Positions 59,881-64,000 of a stretch of DNA of 64,000 nucleotides are shown piece by piece (within the stretch, counting starts at the first letter, position 1; the number at the start of each line of letters is the position of its first letter). The notes beneath the pieces are model-generated. The model ran no database searches, was not told where the DNA came from, and saw nothing but the letters and a program-made list of their open reading frames with translations. The DNA lies in NCBI GenBank assembly GCA_015680685.1, contig MNCI01004113.1:533701-597700 (forward strand), written 5' to 3'. The translations under genes and the position numbers were made by a program. This DNA comes from Gnetum montanum. Taxonomy: Eukaryota > Streptophyta > Gnetopsida > Gnetales > Gnetaceae.

Positions 59881-60499
59881 GTGGTGCAACATATGCATTA
59901 CCATTTTCTCATATATCTAGCCTTGTTAGAAGTATTGGTGTTTTTCTATAGCTTTCTATTATTACCTCAAATTATTTTGCTATTTTAATTTCAAGAATAC
60001 ATGTTGAAAGTGATATAAATGTTGTTAGGGCTAGGATCATCCTCCCTAATAAAAATTAATTTTCCTTTCTTGATTTTTTAAAATGTCAATTGTAAAGGTG
60101 CATACTTGAGTAGATATCCTAGAAAGTTTTATTCTGATAGTGTTTTTGCTTAATGGTAAGTATGTTATATATTCCAAATATTTTTTGCTTATTTATTGAT
60201 ATTATTCTTGGGGTCCAATACTCCTTCACATATCATTATTTTCTACTTAAGTTCTACCAAAGTTTCATGTTGACTCTATGCCCAAGGAGTACATGTAGTT
60301 ATCTAGTTTTAATTTTGACACCTAAAATAGTCAAAAGGCATCAATATAAAGGACATAAAAAATTTAAAACATCAATAGAAATACAATAGAAAATCATCAC
60401 AGTATTTCATGTTAGATTAGGAAATAACTTTATAAATCTTAACTTTTTATAATGTTACCAATTTTATATTTTGAAACTAATTCACTTATGTCCACTAAC

Positions 60500-60645
60500 T
60501 TTCTCTTGGATTTATTAAATCGAGTAATTTTAGAATTCCTTTTATAGAATTTTTTATCCATAACCTAACATTACCCATTGGATTTGAACTTATGACTTAG
60601 GGTTTCTATGCCAATACTCTTACCATTAAGTTAACACATAATTTT
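60500..60645 (-). repeat. SINE subfamily A, antisense copy
   Basis: 'tccataacctaacattaccc', 'gatttgaacttatgactta' and 'actcttaccattaagttaac' followed by 'acat', the inverted body, box B and box A. Confidence 0.6.
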
Positions 60646-63079
60646 AAATGGGTGCATTGGACCATAGATTTGTTAATGATGTTACCTAGCCTACGTGGGA
60701 GCATAAACCTATAGATTTTGGGAATTGATGCAAGAGCGGGTATTGATAAGAGTTAGTTATACATCATCATCATGGTGCCTTTATTTCATTTGCATGAGTT
60801 GACCATTAGGGTAGGTAAAAGATTTAATAATGATTTTTTATGATCAGTTGTCTATTGGATGTCATACTAGTTAACAAATATCTCAGCATACTCCTTTGAT
60901 TAAACCTAAGACTTGCAAATCATAAACTACATGTTTTAACTAAGTGAACTATGCCTTATCACAACTACATTTATCTTACTTCTTAATATGGTAAAGAGGA
61001 TCACTGTTTATGATTTTTACAACAAAAGCTTGATGAATCTTTTGGGCCAATGGATGTTAAGATATTTGCACGGCTAAATGGTAGGCCAGATATTCCAATT
61101 CATACTCATTTCATAGGGAGCAAAAAGAGATCATGAAAATCCAAGCTTGATAGAGACGCTTATTTTCTTTAGATTAGTCAGAGACACTTATTGTCCTTAA
61201 TGTACATGATGGACCTGAAGAAAAAGGAAGAGCCCAGCAAAAGAGAAACCCAAGTCAACAATAGTGCATGGAAAACTAGCTTTGCCACCAAAGTTTCTCC
61301 AAAGTGCCATGCTTACAATGAATTAGTACCAAAAACCATTGTCAAGCTCCTCTCTAGGCTCTCACATGGTATGGCCCTTGGGTTTTTACCACCAGGTGAA
61401 AAACAAGGCAAACGCCAAAAAGAAAGACTTCACGATCGTTCCATTAGCCTAACCCACATACCCCAATTATCACAATTCAGACTGACCCCATGACCTGCAT
61501 GCCCTAGCAGGATAAACATTGTTAGTCAGTGACACGTCCTTGTTTCAATTCCAAATGCCTTTCTTTTCCATCCCTATCGTGCCCACCATTATTTTCCTGA
61601 AGGGGGAAATTATCCGGTACGGCTCAAGCTGACCAAGGAAAATTTAAAAATGAAAACAAAAAGAGAAACTTGATTTTGTCCAGATTTCCCAGGCGGCAAC
61701 GGCATCTTTCAATGCTATGGATACCCTTTCATTGTCAAGATCCAGTGCAAATAACATATGATAAGATAAAATAAAAAAAACCATGCTATACCACACTCTT
61801 ACGTAATCTTCTTACAGGATCCCCATCGAGTGCCCAAAAAACATGATTCGTCACGTTACGCTGTGGTCGTTCTGGGCCTTTTCATTTTAACTTTCTCACG
61901 TTTTCAAAGTGCCAAATCATGCTAGTGATTTTATTTTTTAACTTGCTAAGGATCCGTGGGGCCGTCCCTGTACTTGATTACCTTGATTATGGTGTAGGGC
62001 TTAATTATTACTATGAAAAGGCCATTATTCCAGCATGCTTATGTGTTATTTCGTATTGAAACCAAGTGTTGTGTTCCATATGTGATATCTAATCAAAGGG
62101 AGCATTATAAGTTTGTTGAATATGCTAACAAGTTTGATAATGAAAGACAAGCTAAGCGTATCCAAAGCTCCATGGTGAATCCTCATCAATGCACTCCATT
62201 CAAAATCAAACCTCACTCTATTCCAAATCAAACCTCAATGTCTATGTCTGAGTTTTTTAAAGAGTGGGCCCATCGGCTTCTACATGTTACCATGGTTATT
62301 GCAAACGGACTCAAATTTGATGAACACCATAGTTCATGCCAATAGATTAAAATTTGATAAATGTACGATTGATATGGTATCATGATGGTTGGACCTAAAA
62401 TTTGAGAAATGTATGATTAATATCATGATGGTAGGACATTATTTGTTATCATTAATTTTAATTAGTTTTAGCTTTGCATTCTTAAGATATATGGCTAACA
62501 TGAACTTTCTTTGGTTAAACATTAGGGTTTGTTAGACTAGTGTGCCCATTATAGTTGAACCTATAACTTGCAAACTATAAGTTGCATACTCTAGCTAAGC
62601 TTGATGCACACCCAAATAGGTTATGCATCTTTGATCAATTAAGGTAATATTATACTAGTGTCAAACTCGGACTACTATATTCTAGTGAGACCATGAAGTT
62701 AGTGGTTTTTCTTTGAACATTTTACCCTCATAAAATTATTTCTACATATTAAGAAAGTGAACTGGTTTATAACATTTATGTGGAGGTTGTTAGAACTTAG
62801 ACTAGATCATATGTACTTCTAGAATATACACTTACCACAAGACTTTGGTAGAACTTAACAATAACACAATCAATATAATATTGCCTTAAGTGCTCATCAA
62901 ACTTGTAAATTGTTACCTATAAAGTAACAAACTTACCCTTTGACCTATATTTCAGTGACTTATTACATCCACGTGGAGCAAGACTAGGTAGTGTCAACCT
63001 TAAAATATAATAAAAGTTTATTTAAAAAAAAATATAAAAAGTACAACATGAAGATATAGCAAAATAATTAGGATCTCAT
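60646..63079. other. Mixed stretch with unsupported open frames
   Basis: 61190-62345 is less AT-rich than its surroundings. Two open frames there (61191-61493 and 62013-62345, plus strand, 100 and 110 codons) show no domain I recognise. They could be parts of an unrecognised gene or transposon, but I do not call them. Confidence 0.35.
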
Positions 63080-63245
63080 ATATGTTAGTGATAGGTGGCT
63101 CACATTTGAGACATTATATTTCTCTATAGTTTTTAAAATTTATCATGTTAGCTAGTGGTTAGTTGAGACATTATTATATTCTGATATAATTCTTCTAAAG
63201 TATCATAGTGACTATGTATCTTGGAGTGTATTTATAGTCATATTT
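63080..63245 (+). repeat. Dispersed repeat C
   Basis: 'gttgagacattattatattc' and 'ataattcttctaaagtatca', ending 'gtgtatttatagtcatattt'. A copy of the 5780-5930 family. Confidence 0.5.
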
Positions 63246-63659
63246 AGAAATTTTAGTGTGTACATATAGACTGTAAACATGGGATGTTCCTTCCATGGTT
63301 GTCTTTCTTGGTATTCTTTGTTGAACATTGTTAAGTACTTTGAGATCTCTATCTTTGTTGTCTTGTCTTTATTATTTCATTTTGTTCTTACAACTATCTA
63401 ATGATATAACTACCAATGTCTATGTACATAGTTTAGTGTTATCATGACATATCTGCCTTTATACACTTGTTATTATGCTTAGTATCAATTCTTTAATACA
63501 TATCATAGTTTTTGGAACCATCATACATTCAATGATTTCATCATATATTGTAATTGTGGTTCAAATAAGTTCTATTCACAATTTACATAATTATTCAATA
63601 TATTGGAATTTTATTTGATAGACTTAATTACTCTCATTTTGAGGACCTCAATCCTAACA

Positions 63660-63827
63660 AGGCAAAAGGCTGCTAATTTTAGTCGCATGTCAGAAATTGT
63701 TATATTCCTTTGTAATTTTTCTAATATATTATATTAGCTAGTGGGTAGTTGAGGTAATGTTATATTCTACTATAATCCTTCTAAAGTATCATATTGGCTA
63801 TATGTCTTGGAGTGTACTTATTGCTAT
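63660..63827 (+). repeat. Dispersed repeat C, cut by an LTR
   Basis: 'gttgaggtaatgttatattc', 'aaagtatcatattggctata', then 'tgtcttggagtgtactta', where the family normally continues with 'tagtcaaattatttt'. It is interrupted by the LTR starting at 63828. Confidence 0.55.
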
Positions 63828-64000
63828 TGATGAGTGGCGAGGTACCCCTACACTCCACCATACGAATACGAGCGTGCACGCGCGATCCGGTCGAACTCCG
63901 CAGACTAAATGCCTTAACGCCACAAGAAACACTTGGGGTTAATCGTTCGTTGTCTTCCCAGGCTTGCTTGTATGTGTCACGGTGTATGGTTAAGCAAGTC
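63828..64000 (-). mobile_element. Family-A LTR, antisense, 3' end, runs off the window
   Basis: Starts TGATGAGTGGCGAGG (reverse complement of the LTR end). It continues with 'tacccctacactccaccata' and 'cgatccggtcgaactccgca', matching the inverted ends at 4866 and 36552. It cannot be told whether it is solo or part of a full element. Confidence 0.8.

Noticed and set aside
61191-62345. Two 100-110-codon plus-strand frames
   Set aside because: No known domain, no splice context and no partner frame; kept only as an unsupported stretch.

Overview
This looks like nuclear DNA from a land plant with a large, repeat-bloated genome. A gymnosperm is my best guess, but that is inference from sequence character only. 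About 64 kb holds one convincing intact gene, a Dof zinc-finger transcription factor on the minus strand at about 40.9-42.4 kb. Most of the rest is AT-rich decayed transposon sequence. There are no prokaryotic genes, operons, CRISPR arrays or complete rRNA/tRNA genes. A run of unknown bases lies at 20431-21033, and one unknown base is near 535.

Layout. 1-4866 is the 3' part of a Ty3/gypsy-like element (call it family A), ending in an LTR with TGATGAGT...ACTCATCA ends. 4867-11497 is AT-rich sequence with tRNA-like SINE copies, a 1.2-kb solo LTR and an antisense LINE reverse transcriptase remnant. 11498-20430 is a different retroelement: a gag-protease frame of the Tat/Ogre type without any pol, surrounded by several kinds of tandem repeat, including a 191-bp array of about eight units. 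21034-26675 holds LINE fragments, more SINEs and a second copy of the 1.2-kb solo LTR. 26676-34203 is a nested, deleted family-A element bounded by the duplication ATGAT and sitting inside a SINE. It keeps an integrase remnant and an extra 3' ORF. 35722-36552 is a solo family-A LTR inside another SINE. 36600-39040 is a 530-bp tandem array that grades into TATA-containing 111-115-bp repeats next to the gene island. 39040-46600 is the less AT-rich gene island with the Dof gene. 46600-64000 returns to LINE, copia and SINE fragments and ends in an antisense family-A LTR that runs off the window.

How things fit together. The Dof gene is the only probable active host gene; its product would enter the nucleus and bind AAAG-core promoter sites. 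The transposons form a nested record: SINEs were hit by family-A elements, a LINE endonuclease remnant was hit by a copia LTR, and a copia remnant abuts a LINE remnant. Coding remnants are broken mostly by stop codons that fit C-to-T or G-to-A changes, with few indels, as expected for methylated, slowly deleted plant repeats. The points most worth a second look are the gag-protease-only element with its motif-sharing repeats, the extra 3' ORF of family A with a possible splice acceptor, the two-family SINE system with matching termini, and the promoter-like tandem units beside the Dof gene.
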